Shown here in pieces: positions 12,509 through 13,452 of a DNA stretch of 13,452 nucleotides. The translations under genes and the position numbers were made by a program. Below the pieces are notes generated by a model. The model worked only from the letters and a program-made list of their open reading frames with translations, was not told the DNA's origin and did no database searches. The number at the start of each line of letters is the position of its first letter. Position 1 is the first letter of the stretch. Origin of the DNA: an uncultured Clostridium sp. (GTDB lineage Bacteria > Bacillota > Clostridia > Christensenellales > CAG-138); contig UQNF01000046.1 of the NCBI GenBank assembly GCA_900542285.1, forward strand, positions 1 to 13,452, given 5' to 3'.

Positions 12509-13452
12509 TTATTCGCTGAACCTTGCGGTGATGAACATGAATAATGAGTCGGTTAGGTCGTAAAAATTGGGCAACGGATTATCGCTGTCATCGAAAAACC
12601 TTACCTCCAAATCGGTGGAAAGCAATTCGCCGGTATTATTGTGATACCAGCCGAGGAATTCATGACCTTCATCGGGCACCGCACGAAGGTACGGAACAAA
12701 ATCACCCGTATACTCATCTCCATCATCTACGAGCAGATCAAATCTGCCGCCGCCCTCACTTCTTATCTCAATTTCCGAATCAAGCGTGTAATAATCTCTC
12801 CCGGTTCCATCCCAAAATTCCGTCAATGTGCCGTCCACATTCCACATAAACCACTTCACATTCGGGCAATTCTCGATCGTACAGTACCGCACCGATGCTT
12901 CTTCTGCTGAGATTACCAACAACTCCGGACAGTCTATTACCTTCAAAATGTCAAACTCGCTCGAAAGCTTTATGCTCTCGATATTCTGCGACTCCACAAA
13001 TAAATAGTGCAATCGGTAGCAAGTCTCGAGATTGAGCTCTCCGACAAGCTTGCCGCTATAATTAAGCACGCCTCTTAACGCTACATAACTCAGTCTGCCA
13101 TCGCCGTTGAAGTAGAATCCATTGCAGTTTTGCCCCCTGCTGCCGAAATGCCATGTGTTATAATCAAGCGGATTATACGCGGGGTTAATTTTTTCACCGT
13201 TCTTTACACCGTTTTCATCCTCGGTTTCAAGGAATGCGAGTACCATATCGCGGTCGAAGCAGTCGAGCTCCGAGTTTGGCTCCGGTGTAGAACTTTCGGG
13301 AGCCTCTGTATCCGGTGCGGTCGTAGGCTGCTCTGTTGCCGGCTGTTCCGTTGCCGGGGGAGTGTTGTTACTAATGTTTTGGCTTGGTGTCGTGCAGGCT
13401 GTGAGCATCATGCAGATAATCAGCATGATGCAGGGAAGCAGATAACGCTTTT
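12509..13452 (-). CDS. Lipoprotein with threonine/proline linker, start beyond right edge
   Basis: The frame is open at the right edge. An internal ATG at 13426 would give 305 residues, but codons before it read KRYLLPCI and continue straight into the hydrophobic stretch, so the real start is probably a few codons outside the window. The signal peptide ends in a lipobox, LTAC, whose cysteine is residue 11 counted from 13426; this predicts lipid anchoring at the outer face of the membrane. Residues 13-52 form a Thr/Pro/Glu-rich spacer. Residues about 55-215 show beta-strand and leucine-rich-like repeats (LSYVALRGV, LHYLFVESQNIESIKL, ILKVIDCPELLVI). Residues about 229-280 resemble a bacterial InlB-type repeat (YLRAVPDEGHEFLGWYHN). 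Function is unknown; it is probably a surface-exposed binding protein. Confidence 0.83.
   Translation of the reverse strand, partial: KRYLLPCIMLIICMMLTACTTPSQNISNNTPPATEQPATEQPTTAPDTEAPESSTPEPNSELDCFDRDMVLAFLETEDENGVKNGEKINPAYNPLDYNTWHFGSRGQNCNGFYFNGDGRLSYVALRGVLNYSGKLVGELNLETCYRLHYLFVESQNIESIKLSSEFDILKVIDCPELLVISAEEASVRYCTIENCPNVKWFMWNVDGTLTEFWDGTGRDYYTLDSEIEIRSEGGGRFDLLVDDGDEYTGDFVPYLRAVPDEGHEFLGWYHNNTGELLSTDLEVRFFDDSDNPLPNFYDLTDSLFMFITARFSE

Overview
The window looks like chromosomal DNA from an uncultured, Gram-positive, anaerobic member of the Clostridia, probably from a gut or rumen community. The evidence is strong AGGAGG-type ribosome binding sites, sigma-A promoters with 17-base spacers, a long-form hibernation factor, a dockerin, a SpaA-like pilin fragment, BIG2 and InlB-type repeats, and an RsgI/PepSY anti-sigma protein paired with an ECF sigma factor. 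No rRNA, tRNA, CRISPR array, insertion sequence or phage gene was seen.

Layout. From 1 to 1754 on the minus strand is a large secreted multidomain protein that is open at the left edge. A divergent intergenic region (1755-2190) carries a promoter for each side. The plus strand then has a YugP-like zinc membrane peptidase, a PIG-V-like polytopic glycosyltransferase, and hpf with its own promoter, leader hairpin and a very strong terminator (5333-5370). A small four-helix membrane protein (5482-5880, minus) follows. Next is a compact plus-strand unit (6122-6300): promoter, a 33-codon hydrophobic ORF with its own Shine-Dalgarno, and a double-hairpin terminator. From 6461 to 8534 on the minus strand lie two coding segments that read as one surface protein only across a +1 frameshift: a pilin-like N-terminus with signal peptide and a dockerin-ended C-terminus. 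From 8789 to 11610 (minus) are an ECF sigma factor and, overlapping it by ATGA, an anti-sigma protein with an RsgI-type domain and six PepSY domains. Upstream are a 201-residue single-pass membrane protein and, open at the right edge, a lipoprotein.

How the parts may work together. Most of the window is cell-surface biology: secreted or anchored proteins, a transmembrane signalling pair, a membrane protease and a membrane glycosyltransferase. The sigma/anti-sigma pair is the clearest functional unit: an extracytoplasmic PepSY array would sense something outside the membrane and release the sigma factor. Its targets cannot be read from this window.

The items most worth a second look are the frameshifted pilin-dockerin junction near 7797-7815, the self-contained 33-codon hydrophobic ORF, and the regular 84-residue PepSY array. 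No wholly new system can be proved from sequence alone.
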